A stretch of DNA of 64,000 nucleotides from Pyxicephalus adspersus. Its lineage: Eukaryota; Chordata; Amphibia; Anura; Pyxicephalidae. Within the stretch, counting starts at the first letter, position 1, and each line of letters opens with the position of its first letter. Positions 24,004 through 36,330 of the stretch are shown piece after piece. The stretch covers positions 31,923,331 to 31,987,330 of the forward strand of contig NC_092859.1 of the NCBI RefSeq assembly GCF_032062135.1, in the 5' to 3' direction. The notes under the pieces are model-generated. The model saw only the letters and a list, made by a program, of their open reading frames with translations, did no database searches and had not been told where the DNA came from. The position numbers and the translations under genes are program-made.

Positions 24004-24650
24004 GTAAGTAGTACTTTTCAAACCATCACTTATGACCTAGTCATTTAAAAGCTGCTGAGGATTGTACTTGCATTCCTGCTCAGCAGAGGGAGAGTTAACA
24101 TTCCCAATCTACAGGCATGTTTTAAATCAGATGTCTGCACGGGGTTATTTATTTTACTGTAGTTCGTACCTCAATAATTGCTGTAACTGCCTTTCCATCC
24201 AGATTGTCCCTGAGTAAAAATAGACTGTTTAGTTTGCTAATTAAACTGACCTTTCTATAAGCAGATGGAATAAACAGATAGAAGAAAAGGCTGAATCCAC
24301 CTCGGAGTGAACCCTGCACAAGTCAGAAATGCCAGTTAATTTATTAAGGAAGAACTCTGGTCTAAAATTAGAAGTGAATTGAAACCATTACAAAGATCTT
24401 TGATTTGCTTTATCTTGGTGTGGTAATTATACCAATAAAAAAAGTTTGTAAAGATGCAAGAAAGCATGGTGATCCTGGCATACATCAAATAGGCTGATAA
24501 TTCCAATGTCCAATGGTGGTATGTTCATGAATAGGTCAAACTTCACAGTTGTTATCCTCCTCCTCACTTTTCTGCATAGTGATCCTCTGACACTGAAGTC
24601 TAGACCTTGAAAGTCCAAATAATTTAAAAAGCCTCTCTCCTGTCAAATAA
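24004..24650. other. Unassigned sequence
   Basis: Nothing recognised. Confidence 0.5.
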
Positions 24651-24658
24651 TTACAGAG

Positions 24659-25013
24659 CAGCGGTTGCCAACCAGGGGTCCGCGAGAAAATTTTGGTGGT
24701 CTGTGGCCCTGGCTGGTACATCCCCAAGCGTGGTCAGCAAAAGGACCCTGCTGGCGGGGCGCAGCGGCAAGAGCCGCGGACCACGTCCCCCGTACAAATC
24801 CCAGTGGGCGGGCTGTGTCCCTGAACACAACCCACCCACTCTCCCATGGCAGGCTCAGATCTGCGATAAGAAAGTGGGCGGGGTTATGTCATCATGACGT
24901 CTCTATTGGGTCTCTATTTCTCCCCTTTGAGTGACACCCGGCTCCCGGCACATGCACGGTCAGGAGCCGGTAATTTTAGTGGTCCGTGGGACTGAAAACG
25001 TTGGCAAACACTG
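24659..25013. mobile_element. hAT-type MITE, copy 2, with perfect 8-bp target duplication
   Basis: The element begins 'cagcggttgccaac' and the complement of its end is 'cagtgtttgccaac'. It is flanked on both sides by the identical octamer 'ttacagag' (24651-24658 and 25014-25021), the hallmark of hAT transposition. The 355-bp interior is GC-rich, has CpG-rich segments, and matches 4507-4793 and the truncated copy at 46888-46994. It encodes no transposase, so an autonomous hAT element elsewhere must have moved it. Several short frames in it are chance. Confidence 0.92.
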
Positions 25014-25253
25014 TTACAGAGGACACTTTTCTACGGGGAAACAGTGGTCCCTCGGCAGAGTTCCAGCATACCCCTTGCTGAGTCAAAGTTCCCGAATCAG
25101 CAGGGAGTGTATATAATTCAGAGCTATTGGTCTGACTCAGCAGGAGGTATGTTGAACTTTGGCAAAGAGACCAAAGGCCCTTCTTTTAGCATGCTGGCAG
25201 GGGACAGACCTTTATATTCAAGCTGTGGCTGTGGAACTCATATATTCTCATAT

Positions 25254-25441
25254 GGGCCCTGATTTTTAAAGTTCTCCAAGGCTGGAGAGAATACACTTTC
25301 ATCAGTGAAGCTGGGTAATCCAGCAAACCTGGAATGGATCTGGTCCATGATTGAAAACATTTGCTAACAAATAGCTAATGACTTTTAGGAAATCTATTTC
25401 AGGTTTGCTGGATTACCCAGCTTCACTGATGAAAGTGTATA
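25254..25441. mobile_element. Palindromic MITE, copy 5 (right end lost)
   Basis: The left terminus 'gggccctgatttttaaag' and both arms ('actttcatcagtgaagctgg' and its complement) are present. The last ~25 bp of the right terminus are missing. The central asymmetric part reads in the opposite direction to copies 2 and 4, so this copy is inserted in reverse. Confidence 0.85.
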
Positions 25442-25988
25442 CTTCTTTTCTGCTTTTCAAAGAGGATAAAAAAACATTTAGATTTGGTAACTACTGTTCT
25501 GCTTGCTAGAGAGGAAACTGTATCTGGGGACTTGTGCTGCATTTCCTCACCTCTTCTGCTGCTTTTGAAATTACATCACCAATTTTTCAATCACCATTCA
25601 CCTAAGGGCAGCCCAGACTTTTGAAAACAAAACCTTCTTTTCTACCATGATGGCCATTCACACAGACACAATGTCGAACAAGGCATAGTAAGGCATTAAT
25701 GGGTACAATTCTATAGATTAACATATGGAACTAGTAAAGGTATGGTAAATAAATAATATAAACAAACAAATAAACGTTATTATGAACTTTTAAGGCACCT
25801 TTTTTATCAATAGGCATTCACAAACATACTCATACTTATACTACATACAATACTTATTTTAATCTCAAATTTAAATACTTTTTTGGATTACATAACGCAC
25901 ATTGTGATCTTATTTACTGTATCTTTCAACAGGTTTTGCAAGATGTGCTTCTTCAGGAAAGAAAAATGCTGACACTAGCATGTCCTAG
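25442..25988. other. Unassigned sequence
   Basis: No gene or named repeat. Confidence 0.5.
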
Positions 25989-26103
25989 TTAAAGTAAAAG
26001 GAAAGAAAGAACTGTGTGAGACCACAAGCAATACTGGCAACTGTCTCTTTGCCTTGTGCTTGTCTTTTTTGGGTACAGCTTCCATAGTTCAGGTCCTCTT
26101 TAA
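25989..26103. mobile_element. Short TTAA-bounded element (tentative)
   Basis: TTAA at 25989-25992 and 26100-26103 bound 115 bp. The right end, complemented, reads 'ttaaagaggacctgaac', the form of the other TTAA MITEs here, and the interior has the stem 'ggcaa/ttgcc' flanked by 'caagca/tgcttg'. The left end ('ttaaagtaaaaggaaag') matches less well. It may be a deletion derivative. Confidence 0.45.
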
Positions 26104-27270
26104 CAATAATAACATTGTTTTTGGTGAGGTTAAATGATGTTCAAATTCAGAAACATTCCAAGTTCAAAACTTGGGCCTGTCCCTAGAACAAGCTACAGTA
26201 ACAGGAAACATGTAAAATTGTAGTTATTCTGGCACTGCAGCCCCCCAGGTGCCCAGCCAGCTCTGCACACTTATTCTCATTGGAGGTGACACATGGCTGT
26301 ACTTGCACATTAAGCCAAGCTGATGAACACACTGTACATCTGACAAGTCCTATTTATGAGGACAGAACAAACGGAGTGAGATGAGAAAGTGGGAGCTCGT
26401 TGCCTGGTTGTGATTCACTGATTGATGTAAACTCATCCGCAGTCGGACTTTGCCACATGTGTCTTGTATAGAATTTCAAAACAAGCTGATTTCTGTATAA
26501 TTTTTGTCAGCTTCCATTTTTCACATCTGAGAAAGAGAATCAGATTCCAGTGGGACTGTGGTTGTGAAGCCTAGACTATTCTGCAAAGCTGCATTGTGTT
26601 CTTTATAGTGGACCTTTAAGTAAGTTTACATGTCTCCATGAATATATTTCTGCTATGAAATGAAACAGCAATATTTTTTTGAGCAAAAAGAGATTTATGG
26701 TAGTGTTTATTTTTTTAGTGTGTTTTTTTTTAAGTTATTATTTTTTATATGCTGAGGCTAGGTTAAGTTGCGGTGGTGCCTCTTGTGAGACGGAGAGCTC
26801 CATGGTATGGTACGGAATGAATGGGTGCAGCAGTAAGCGGAGATATCAGTGGTCAATGGGCAAGAACCAGTGTTTCAGTGCTCGAGTGGGTGGCCAGCCA
26901 TGGGGAGCTGCATGGGATCACTTGATCACGAGGCAGTGTGAAGCTGATTGTATACTGTTGGTTTAAATTTTATTTTACTTTTTATAGTTTTTAGCTTCTG
27001 TAAAAAGAGAACATGAGGCTACCGAGCACCATTTTTGGCTGAAGAACAGGTCCAGGATAGGAGAAAAGAGCTTCCATAATTCTCAGGAACCACTTAGAGT
27101 CCATTGAAGTTACCACCAAAATCCCTTCAACTTAACCTTTCACATTTCAAAGCTTTTTGCAGTAACAGCAACATTTTGGGAAAATGAAAACTTCCACAGT
27201 GACAATGCTCTCATTTTTGTTTATTTGTTATCACTCTAATGAGTAAAAAACAATATTTAAAAACCTGATT
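26104..27270. other. Unassigned sequence, including a GC-richer patch
   Basis: A plus-strand frame at 26679-26966 (95 codons) begins with a hydrophobic stretch and then has several cysteines. The hydrophobic part comes from T-rich DNA, and I recognise no family. I treat it as chance. The patch at 26750-26950 is richer in GC than its surroundings and may be an unrecognised short retroposon. 26270-26570 lacks repeat signatures and could be conserved non-coding DNA. Confidence 0.35.
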
Positions 27271-27412
27271 TTAAGCTTTTCTGGGCAGGATCCTCGCCTC
27301 CTCCTGTGTCATTGTCTGTATCTGTCTGTCATTTGTAACCCTTATTTAATGTACAGTGCTGTGTAATATGTTAGCCCTATATTAATACTGTTTATAAATA
27401 ATAATAATAATG
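27271..27412 (+). mobile_element. Non-LTR retroelement 3' end with (ATA)n tail
   Basis: The stretch reads 'taagcttttctgggcagg', 'tgtctgtatctgtctgtc', 'tgtacagtgctgtgtaatat' and ends in (AATA/ATA)n repeats. I recognise this as the common 3' tail of a frog LINE/SINE family that ends in a microsatellite. Only the tail is present; no reverse transcriptase sequence adjoins it. Confidence 0.75.
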
Positions 27413-28589
27413 TTGTGTATGATACTCAGTGCTCTAGCAAATATCACCCATTTTGGGTATGTCTACTTTACAAATATTTACAAACCCAAATCCTAAACGT
27501 CAGGGCAAAAAACTAAAAAGATGTAGTACATGCACATTTGCCTATGATTTACTTTGAAGATCATGCATGTGCAGAAAAAACTCTGCTCTTGTCTGGGTGA
27601 CAAGTCACAGCATTTCTGTGGATGGAGTGGTGACAGCCATGCTCATCTGCCTCTTGTCAAACTATAGAGACTCACCCACTTTCCAATCTCTACAACTTAT
27701 AGACTTATCACTCTATAGTGTCATGTTAAGGACTGAGGGGGTTAATCACTCTCCCTAGGACAAAAGAGCACTGGAAACAGGACAGCTATAAAATCCTGAC
27801 ATTATATTTTTGTACTTATTAAGCTAATATAAAAATACTTTCAATAATTTATACATTAATTAAAAAAAAACTCACATAAGCTTTAACATGTTAATAATAT
27901 TTCAAAAATCATCTGCAGCTTTATTACCTGAAGATCCCTCAATATAAGAAGGAGAACAAAGGTGTCTCTTTGTATTTTTCATGCATGGGTTGCCCCAAAT
28001 GGGTCCATTCAGGAAACCGACCCTGAGAAATGCCATCCCTGGAGTGCATTCAGGTAGAAAGTGGCTTAAAAGATAAAAAGTATTTTATGTAAAAAAAGGC
28101 AATAGTTTATGATAAAAAAGTGTTTCAGCAAAGTGTTACACCTCTACATGCAATGGATGCGCACCTAGCTGAGTGGGTGGTAATGGTAGATGGAGAGCTG
28201 CTTCAGTGTCAATGTTGCAAAAAAAGGTTTAAATATGAATAATTCCTCCCTGACTGTCCATCCAATTGCAAATAAATGAATCCTCACAGTTTGTAGCTTT
28301 ATCACAGCTAGAGATATCTTTCTCATTTACAGGTGTGCACAAAGCCCTGTATCCCCAAGCAAAGCATGACTACCCCACAAATGAAGAAGGAAGCCAAGGG
28401 AAATTTGAGCCATCTCCACCTGAAATGATGTGGCAAATGAAAGCAGCTTCTCCCTCTCTGCTTAAAAAGTGTGAATTGTGTGTGTGTGAGGAAGAAGAGG
28501 GGGGAGCTGGGAGTGAATCTGGCAGCTAAAGAGACTCAGTAATTGCCCAGATCCTTCAAATCGTAGCTGACACTGGGAGAGTCGCGACA
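27413..28589. other. Unassigned sequence
   Basis: No gene is recognised. A plus-strand frame at 28266-28529 (87 codons, Glu/Ser-rich end) has no known motif and lies just upstream of the minus-strand pseudogene-like block. Confidence 0.4.
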
Positions 28590-29390
28590 GATCCCCCGTT
28601 AGAGAGAAAGCCACCGCTTGACCTCTCCGATTTTAGCTTCTGGATCAAAGCCAGTGAGCTCAGGAAGCGATCCAGGCATAGCGCACCAACACGCACATCC
28701 CAGAGATTGGGAAGGAAGACAATGAGAACACAGAGGGGACAGTCCCACTGACATCTGGATACTTTTCCAGGAGAGTGCGGAGACTTCTGATGCTGGTGTA
28801 GCCCCTTAGTTTCTTGGAATGCTTAAAATATTCATCAAATACTGACAGCAGAATAAAAACCAAGTGATCCATCTCATCTGACCCTTGATGAATGGCTGAA
28901 AGCTCCCCAAGGGGCTTCTTCTGGCATGGGAAGGAATTAACCTACTTGTGATCACTGCTATGGTTTGTCTCATGAGCCTATTTTGGCATTCTGGATTTGG
29001 CCAAGGATGCCTTTGTGTACCAGGTCAAGGTTCCCCAGCTCAAAGGTGAGTTGATGCTCCTGGATCTGTGTTGTCATCTTTTTCTTTACAGGTTTGCTGA
29101 TTTCTAGGGTCAGTCTCAAGGATGGGAAGTATTAGTCCCTGGAAAATGTTCCTAGTTTTTTTCACTTCTTTGACCAGTTGCATGCCTTTCTTGTGAATGC
29201 TGTTTCAATATCTTTTTTATGTAGGCTGAAATCAGCCAGAAAATGTAAAAGTCTTTGTGTAAGGACATGCTGAGATGTTTTATCATTATGGCCCTCCGAG
29301 ACATTATAATGTGTTTCAGGAAAGTGTCCCTGGAAATGATTAGGACAAGAATCAGAGATAGAACAGTAACCGCTATGATTACAAACCATT
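28590..29390 (-). pseudogene. Unidentified pseudogene-like block
   Basis: Read on the minus strand, this block has protein-like composition across several adjoining frames. The clearest pieces are 29389-29162 (75 codons, containing 'FLADFSLHKKDIETAF') and 28872-28660 (70 codons, containing 'SVFDEYFKHSKKLRGYTSI'). Between them the frame changes and stops intervene (for example after 29162). The composition is balanced and charged, unlike the Cys/Phe/Ile-rich noise frames elsewhere. No introns are evident, which would suit a processed pseudogene or an eroded transposon ORF. I do not recognise the parent protein and assign no function. Confidence 0.3.
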
Positions 29391-29559
29391 CAGACTGACA
29401 GAGTAATGGGAGTTAGGGTGTTAGAAATGGAATGTCACCCCCACAGCATCACTGGTTGGATTTACTGCGCCCTGTTATTATTATTACCTATGTAGTATTG
29501 AATTATATATGATCTGTGTGTGGTCTGATGTCTTGAGAAATAGAAGTTTGACTTCAACT

Positions 29560-30090
29560 GGGTATTGCAACAGTAAAGCATAATGAACTGGGGAACTACA
29601 GGTCACAGCATGGCTGCTACCTCATACTATAGATAGAACATTCAGTGTGACCAATATAGTTTATTCTACACAATCAATCTTAGTTGGTAAAGGAGTGGAT
29701 TTTGGTTGTCAGGGTTTCATGCAACATGCGTTCTATAAAGAACTATAAGTCATAGCATGGCTCACTCCTTACAGAATAATGCAGTTAATGCTCAGGACTG
29801 ATTGTTGAATAGCATAATGGGTGTTGCAACAATTTATGTAACCTGCATTGGTTGAGGACCCAAAAGTTAAAGCAGGCCATGTGTTATGAAGTACAGCTCA
29901 TCTAGGTGTGACCTGTATAGGTAATGTACAGGATTAATGTGTTGGATGGAAGAACAGGTGCTGGAGTGTCAGTGATAAATGCAATATACCGGAGCTAAAA
30001 GTGACATCATGTCATGTATATACACCACATCTAGGTGTGGTCTGTATAATAAATGTACAGAGCTGATCAGGTAGAGTTGTAGGAGTTTTC
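29560..30090 (+). repeat. Very degenerate tandem duplication (tentative)
   Basis: Similar words recur in order: 'gaactacaggtcacagcatg' and 'gaactataagtcatagcatg' about 150 bp apart, and 'catctaggtgtgacctgtat' and 'catctaggtgtggtctgtat' about 135 bp apart. This suggests an ancient tandem array whose units have mostly lost similarity. Confidence 0.45.
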
Positions 30091-31071
30091 CTCTAAGTCT
30101 AAGTACTGTCTTATGATGCCCCCATTGTACATGCCACTGGTTCCACTGGAGTTTGGTGGAAGATTATAAAAATGAGGACCCAAACAATGGTACACCAGGA
30201 CCTCCTAGAAAATGGTGACTTTAGCACCATAAAAAGTGTATGTAATATAGGTCTGATATATAGAGGTCAGGTCTAGTTAATGGATGAATAGGACTTGGGA
30301 TTTTGGTTGGTAATTTATAAATTAAGCAACCCAAAGCTTTAAAAGAACTACAAAAATCAGCACTTACTGTGCTAATGCTACCCAGTAGATAAAGCTCCCA
30401 ATGGCTTGTCTTTTGGAGAGACTGTTCTTCTTTTAGAACTAAATATCAGTCCATCTTCCCTTCTTAACTCTCCCTGTTAAAATATACTGTTTAATTGCCA
30501 AAAGCATTGAAAATATAATAGCTTTTATCCAACCTTGATCCATACTCAAATGGGATGTGTGTTGCTACTTCTACACAATACTTGTACAATTTCTGTACAA
30601 TCTCCTAAAATGGCCATAACTCACATTCTGATTACACGGTCCATAAAATCCCATTTAGGTGTTCCTAATCTGTAAAAGATGGGGACCTTAGTAAACATTC
30701 AAGGAAACATTCTGAGTTCATTTGCAAACAGTCTGAGTTGAGTACTGCAGGCCCTTCTATTAAATAACTAGTTACTAGATCTCAATAATCAGATCAGATT
30801 GTAATATGTTTGTTTAGCTTTTAGTAACTTAGCAAACTACAAGTCAAATCATTCGGTGTCATCCTGTGTTCCTTAAACAATGAAAGGTATGAAGGTAGTA
30901 AATGTATTTGTGCTAGTAGTATGACAGGTGAATTACAACCAAACAGTTGTGTTCTGGATACTTTGCAGTTGAAGAACTATAAGCACATCCTTACATTACC
31001 CCTAACCCCATTATATATACCCTATAATGTCCATGGGTAGGTTACAGATTGATGGAGAAATCTTAGTTCTG
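30091..31071. other. Unassigned sequence
   Basis: Nothing recognised. Confidence 0.5.
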
Positions 31072-31445
31072 CATAGCTACCAAGTGTTCTCAATTGAAAG
31101 AATTGACCTTCATTTGGAACCAAACCACCTTATTTGTCCTTATTTTTGTCCTGATATATAAAGCTCTATAAATGTTCTCTTTCACTACCTAAAGTATTAT
31201 ATTACACAAAACCTTTTTTCCCAGCCTTTAAATAACTACTATACAGAGACAGAACTAAAGTAACTATGTGTTACTAAAGAAAAAATAGTTCTTTGAAAAA
31301 AAGTATTTGTTTCACCAATCATTTTGTGTGTTTTAATTCTTCACAGATTGCATAACTTTGGGGTGTGGTACGGGTGTGTCCAATGTTTACATAATTTGTG
31401 CGTAAAGGCGTCCCTCTTTCACATCTGAGAAAGTTGGCAGGTATG
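31072..31445. mobile_element. Probable DNA-transposon-derived repeat, ~375 bp
   Basis: The left end 'catagctaccaagtgttctc' and the complement of the right end 'catacctgccaactttctca' resemble each other as terminal inverted repeats. Interior words ('ataaagctctataaatg', 'caatgtttacataatttgtg') are ones I associate with a common frog repeat. No coding sequence. Confidence 0.5.
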
Positions 31446-33662
31446 GTCTTGGTGCATTTGGTATGTAGCCTCATGCCATCTCCTGAAACAACCATGTCCT
31501 CTGTACACTAGGGATCATCAAGGTAGCAGGACATAAATCTAGCTAACTCTAGTGATTAGGTATATAGTTAGATATTCATCAAGACCATTGGCCTGCATGC
31601 TGCCCCAACTGAGCACACATGTATATGTACTACGATGAATAATATTTGTATTTTGTAGGGGGTACCCAAATCATGGATCTATTTTAGTACTGTGAAGTCT
31701 ATATATTTCCTAAGTATCCCCCATTGGTCATGATAGTCCATCTTTCTGACCCCTTTTCTTTTATCCTTCTTGTAGTGCTGATGTATAGACTGGTGATTTA
31801 TGTGGTTGAATATTTCAAACATAAGTTTTAACAATAATAATTTACTTTGTAAATATGATAAAATTGTGTGCAGTACTACTGTTTCAAAATGTTGGTTGTT
31901 TTGCTAGGGGTGAGCAGCAAGGGTGGTAGGGATCTGTTGAATGCCTAAAAATGTGGCCATGAAGCTGATCTGTCTGCTTTTTTCAATTTTAGAATGTAGA
32001 AAGGATGGCTAGCAAAGGGGCTATGTGTTCCCTTTTAGTACTAAGGGTGTCTCTTTTCCCCATTAAAAGGTAAATTCACATTAAAACAAAGTGCATTTGT
32101 TTTTGCCCCTTGCCCTGCACATATCTAACCCACCCTCCCCTTTCAAAGATGTGATTCTGCTTTTGGTTTACATCCAGATCTGCAAATCTTCACTGTCTTG
32201 GTCAAGTCTGTGCATTGGTGTCCTACAGACCGCTATGGTGCTGAGTATACCTGGGGCAATCAGAGACAGACTCATAGACTTCTTTTGAACCGTCATGTAA
32301 TGGATTTGGCAGGACAGTGAAGACCTGACCTCTATGTAAACCAATGGCAGAATTATGGCTGTTAGATTGAGGTAAGGTGGAGGAAAAGGTGGGTTTGTCA
32401 AGGCAAAGTGGAGAAAAAGAGATAGATACACCTGGTTTTACACTTACTGTTTGAAGGAAAAAGAAAAAAATGGGGAGCGTGTCTGTATCAATGCTGGATG
32501 GCATTCAGTCTGTAAAGAATTCCAGAGTCTCCAGTTTTTACCACCCACAGTACAGCGGGTTAGGATAGATCAGGTCTGCGTGTTGTTGGGTCAGGTAAAC
32601 CTAATGTGGTATTTCGCTTAGAGCTGAGTTACATACTGGCTTCTTTATGTGAGATCTCTTTACAACGGCCTTGGTTCCCAGCCACCTTGGAGTCTCATTA
32701 CCACTGCTGCAAAAAAAGTGCTGTGTTCTGCAAAGTTGTAAAACTGCAAATGTAAAATAAAACTTAGCCTTACCATAGATGAAAAAACTAAGGGGTCTAC
32801 TAATGAAGCAGTGAATTAACCACTATAATTAAAAACACATGGACCTAGAAATATCTTAACCAGAGGATGGTTAGGTGGTGTCAGATTAATTAAATCCTCG
32901 TTGTTCTCTCTGATCTCCTCTGGGTAATTTGGACAATGCCTGTATATTGTAAAGACAGCCACTTCCATTGGAAACCCATATGAAAGCGTGACAACACAGA
33001 ACAAATGCAAGACAGGGACTGAGCAAAGTCATCAAGTGTGACACCATCACTGATACCATTATTGTAATGGCAGGGACAGTCTGGTAGAACTAGAGACTCT
33101 GGGGGGGATACCTAAGAATGGACCCCCAGAGAATGTTAGGATATCAAGGGGTGAATCAACATGCCAACAAGCATGGAAGTGTCATTGTGTTTAGGTATCA
33201 TAAAAAGCAACAACATGTAAGTGCAATTACCCAGGGAAAACAGATGCAAGTTTAATGATTCTTTAGAGGTTGTTTTATGGAATCACACCTTGCACATTCT
33301 TTAAAATAGGATTATATATACAAATGAGCATGAACTATATATACTGCAAATGACATTTCTGTATCATTCTAAGTCAAAGTATATGAACATTACACTGCTT
33401 TTTGTGTACTGCTTACAATATTTTTCGTATGGACTCCAATATTGTCGGCAGCCAATAGGCAAGCAGATCTTTCCACAAAGCAGCCTATAAGCAGTGAAGG
33501 GATGGTATCCCTGGTTGATAATAATCACTTTTAACTTGTGAGCATGTTTCTTCTCACTCAGTTCTTATTCACTACACACTGCACCCAACCACAAGCATTG
33601 CTTGGAAATACTAGAAGGAACTTTGGGGGACAATCCAATGCAAACATGAAAATTATCACCCT
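31446..33662. other. Unassigned sequence
   Basis: No gene is recognised. Overlapping frames on both strands at 32090-32500 are mutual shadows without motifs. A short stem around 33097-33133 ('ctgggggg' and 'cccccag') is the only local structure noticed. Confidence 0.45.
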
Positions 33663-33742
33663 GGATAGGTATGTGATAAGTAGATAGGATAGAAGATAGA
33701 TAGATAGATGATAGATAGAATAGAATAGAATGAATAGGTAGA
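33663..33742. repeat. (TAGA)n-like microsatellite
   Basis: Imperfect GATA/TAGA and GAATA units. Confidence 0.9.
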
Positions 33743-34235
33743 ATTTTTAGCACAATGTAGTGTACATAGGGGCAGTGTTTTATACCAGAACATGGCATCC
33801 ATTTTTAGACACAAGACTGATGCTGGAGGGTGGTGGGCAGGGCACCCATTGAACATCACCAGCGGACATGTGTTCCAGTTTCATAGAGAGATCAAGCACT
33901 GTACCTGCTGTAACTAACAAAACGCCTCAACAGATATAAATTGCTTTTATTTCCTTTTGTGTTTTTCCACTTTTTTTTTTAAATTCTTATAACTGAGAGG
34001 CACACTCTGCCCATTTTTAATAATGAGAAAAATGGAAAATGGAAAAAGCGCAGGAGAGAAATATGGAGAGGGAGATAAGAGAGATAGAGTGAGAGGGATT
34101 GGAGAGAGGAGGGGGGCTTATCAAGAAGTGAGACAGACATATGTGGAAGGGAGGAGTAAAGGAGAAGATACAGGACTAAGGGAATGAAGACAAACTAAAC
34201 TAAAAGAGTGTATTAAATGTACAGGAAAAGAAGGA

Positions 34236-34238
<3 letters not shown>
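33743..34238. other. Unassigned, partly purine-rich sequence
   Basis: The part from 34020 to 34190 is rich in GA/GGAGA words on the plus strand and leads into the TA microsatellite. No gene. Confidence 0.5.

Positions 34239-34274
<36 letters not shown>
34239..34274. repeat. TA microsatellite
   Basis: Pure (TA)n, about 18 units. Confidence 0.95.
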
Positions 34275-34277
<3 letters not shown>

Positions 34278-35923
34278 CTGAGATTGTGATCCCTAAATAG
34301 CAAGTTCATTTGCCCTATTTGTAATATTTTTAAGGAATTTGTAGTTTTTCAAGTTAAGAACAAAATCCATTCTTTCTATTCATTAGTGCCATAATGGTTG
34401 ATGTCCCAGAGTGCAATCATCAAAAGAAATTGGTGCCAACCTAAGTTTTGAACTGGGTGCATCCACTTTTTAAATGCCCTATATCATCATGGTAATTGAG
34501 TACCTGGTATGAACCCAATAGTACTTCCAATGATTTGTGGTGTTTTCAGCCTTGCTTTTCCCTTTCTATATCCAAGCAAAATTCTATGTCCAGTTTAAAT
34601 AGTGTTATGCTAAAGGGCGCAACCTGCTGGCCAGTTCTGGAAACATCAGCTAAACAATTTGTTTTTGTAAAAACTTAAGTAAAAAAATTTAATAATTATT
34701 AAGTAGAATGATTGTCAATTGATATTAGACTGAGCTGGAGCCATGTGACAAAAAATGAGTATGAATTTACTGCTGAATTCATAAATCAATCATAAATTCA
34801 AATGTTTCCTAATATGCATGGAAAAGGCATCATGAGTGCTGTACAACTTCCAGCACATATTAAAATGAGGACTGTGCTGTGTATAATGCAACAAGTTGTT
34901 TTTCCCAGACAATGGTCATATCCATTTCATCTGAGCAAGAAGATTGGGAGTCTACCAAAAGTTAAATGTTTTCATTTATACATATTGTGTGTGGGGGAAG
35001 GAGTGGTTGCATGAAGATTTTAAAGATGAAATCAATGTATTATATCTAATTAGACATATCTTCAGATTGTTGTATCTGCCATATGATTGGTAACTCCAGG
35101 CATTTCATTATTTTTGTATTTATCTGTTTCAGGAATTAAATGCCATGTTATTTTCCTATGAACTACTCATGCAACATTTATTTGAAATAAATAAGAACAT
35201 TAAAGATAACTAATTATAATTGTGAATTTAAATATTTAATAATAAAGTCAAAATAAAAAATTGCAAACAGTTGCACTTACACGCTTGTTCCCATTCTTTT
35301 TATTCTGTACATGAGCAGTTTAGTTTACCCTCTTGGAATTCCAAGTGAAAGAATGAGTGAACCCCTGTTAGCATGTACAGAAGTTACATTATTCAGGCCC
35401 ATTATCAATATAGCCAGGCAAAAATATTAGTGCAGCCAATTGAGTAAGGGATGCTTAGATTAGTTAGAACTTTGGAAAAAATCTCTTCACACTTCAAGAG
35501 TTACATGCACATTTTGTGAAGAGGGAAAACAATTAGCTTTTTCCTTACTTTCCTGACATCCAGCTGTTTTCTCTCTCCAATGCCCTGGGTTATGGTGGAG
35601 CCCTCTGTGTCCTCGCTTACAATGGCTGTTTGCTGGTCCTCCATTGTACCCGATCACAATGTCTGCGACTAACAGACCATCAAAGAGAAGCAGCTTTCCA
35701 TGCTCACTGCATTCCATATTCACCTTGTTAAAAAAATAAGTATTTACATTGTAGAATTAGGGGAATGGAAGGCTGCACTAGAAAGGTCTCTTTTTATTTT
35801 TCCTGGAGTGCTGCTTTAAATTTCCATAACTGTTCGGTTTTATGTATGAAAGATTTATATTTTACTTTTAGTTTTAATTTATCTCAGACCTGAAAATGGA
35901 GTTTAGAGGCCCCCACAAGTCTG
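34275..35923. other. Unassigned sequence
   Basis: AT-rich. A minus-strand frame at 35487-35723 has no recognisable domain. No gene is called. Confidence 0.45.
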
Positions 35924-36330
35924 TTAAACTAGCCACACATGAATCAAATATACTTTAATTTTCAATTTGATTGAATCGTTTCATATAAATGTTGAGTCGA
36001 ATATAAATTGGTCATACTGCAATTAATGCATGATCAAATATTTAGTGTTGATTCCTTGTAACCAATCCAAATGAAAATGGATTATCATATTACTTTCTTG
36101 TATTAAAAAAGGAATAGACTTCAGCGATGGAGACATAATCCTGCCCCTGTACAAAGCATTGGTCAGACCTCATCTGGAATATGCAGTCCAGTTTTGGGCA
36201 ACAGTTCACAGGATCCCGGATGCTTTGATTAAACACTCAATTTCAAACACTTTTGGTAAATCATATTGGATAAAAATGATCAAATAGGCTGCTTGAAAAG
36301 ATAAAATTGACCAGTGCATGGCCAGCTTAA
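35924..36330. mobile_element. TTAA-flanked DNA element with a nested CR1-like fragment
   Basis: TTAA at 35924-35927 and 36327-36330 bound the element. The left terminus 'ttaaactagccacacatgaa' pairs with the complement of the right terminus 'ttaagctggccatgcactgg'. The outer parts are AT-rich and non-coding. A LINE coding fragment (36105-36214) lies in the middle, so it was either inserted into or captured by the element. Confidence 0.7.
36105..36214 (+). pseudogene. CR1-like LINE reverse transcriptase 3' fragment
   Basis: A ~36-codon open stretch reads 'DIILPLYKALVRPHLEYAVQ' followed by Phe-Trp. This is the conserved C-terminal part of reverse transcriptases of CR1/L2-type LINEs, just after the polymerase domain. 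The rest of the enzyme is absent. It sits inside the TTAA-bounded element 35924-36330. No start codon, promoter or tail belongs to it here; it is a fossil fragment. Confidence 0.8.

Noticed and set aside
24643..24934. Several overlapping frames rich in Arg, Pro and Gly
   Set aside because: They lie inside the GC-rich hAT MITE and are artefacts.
26679..26966. Frame with signal-peptide-like start and cysteines
   Set aside because: The hydrophobic part is produced by T-rich DNA. No precursor or toxin-like family is recognised, and there is no exon structure.
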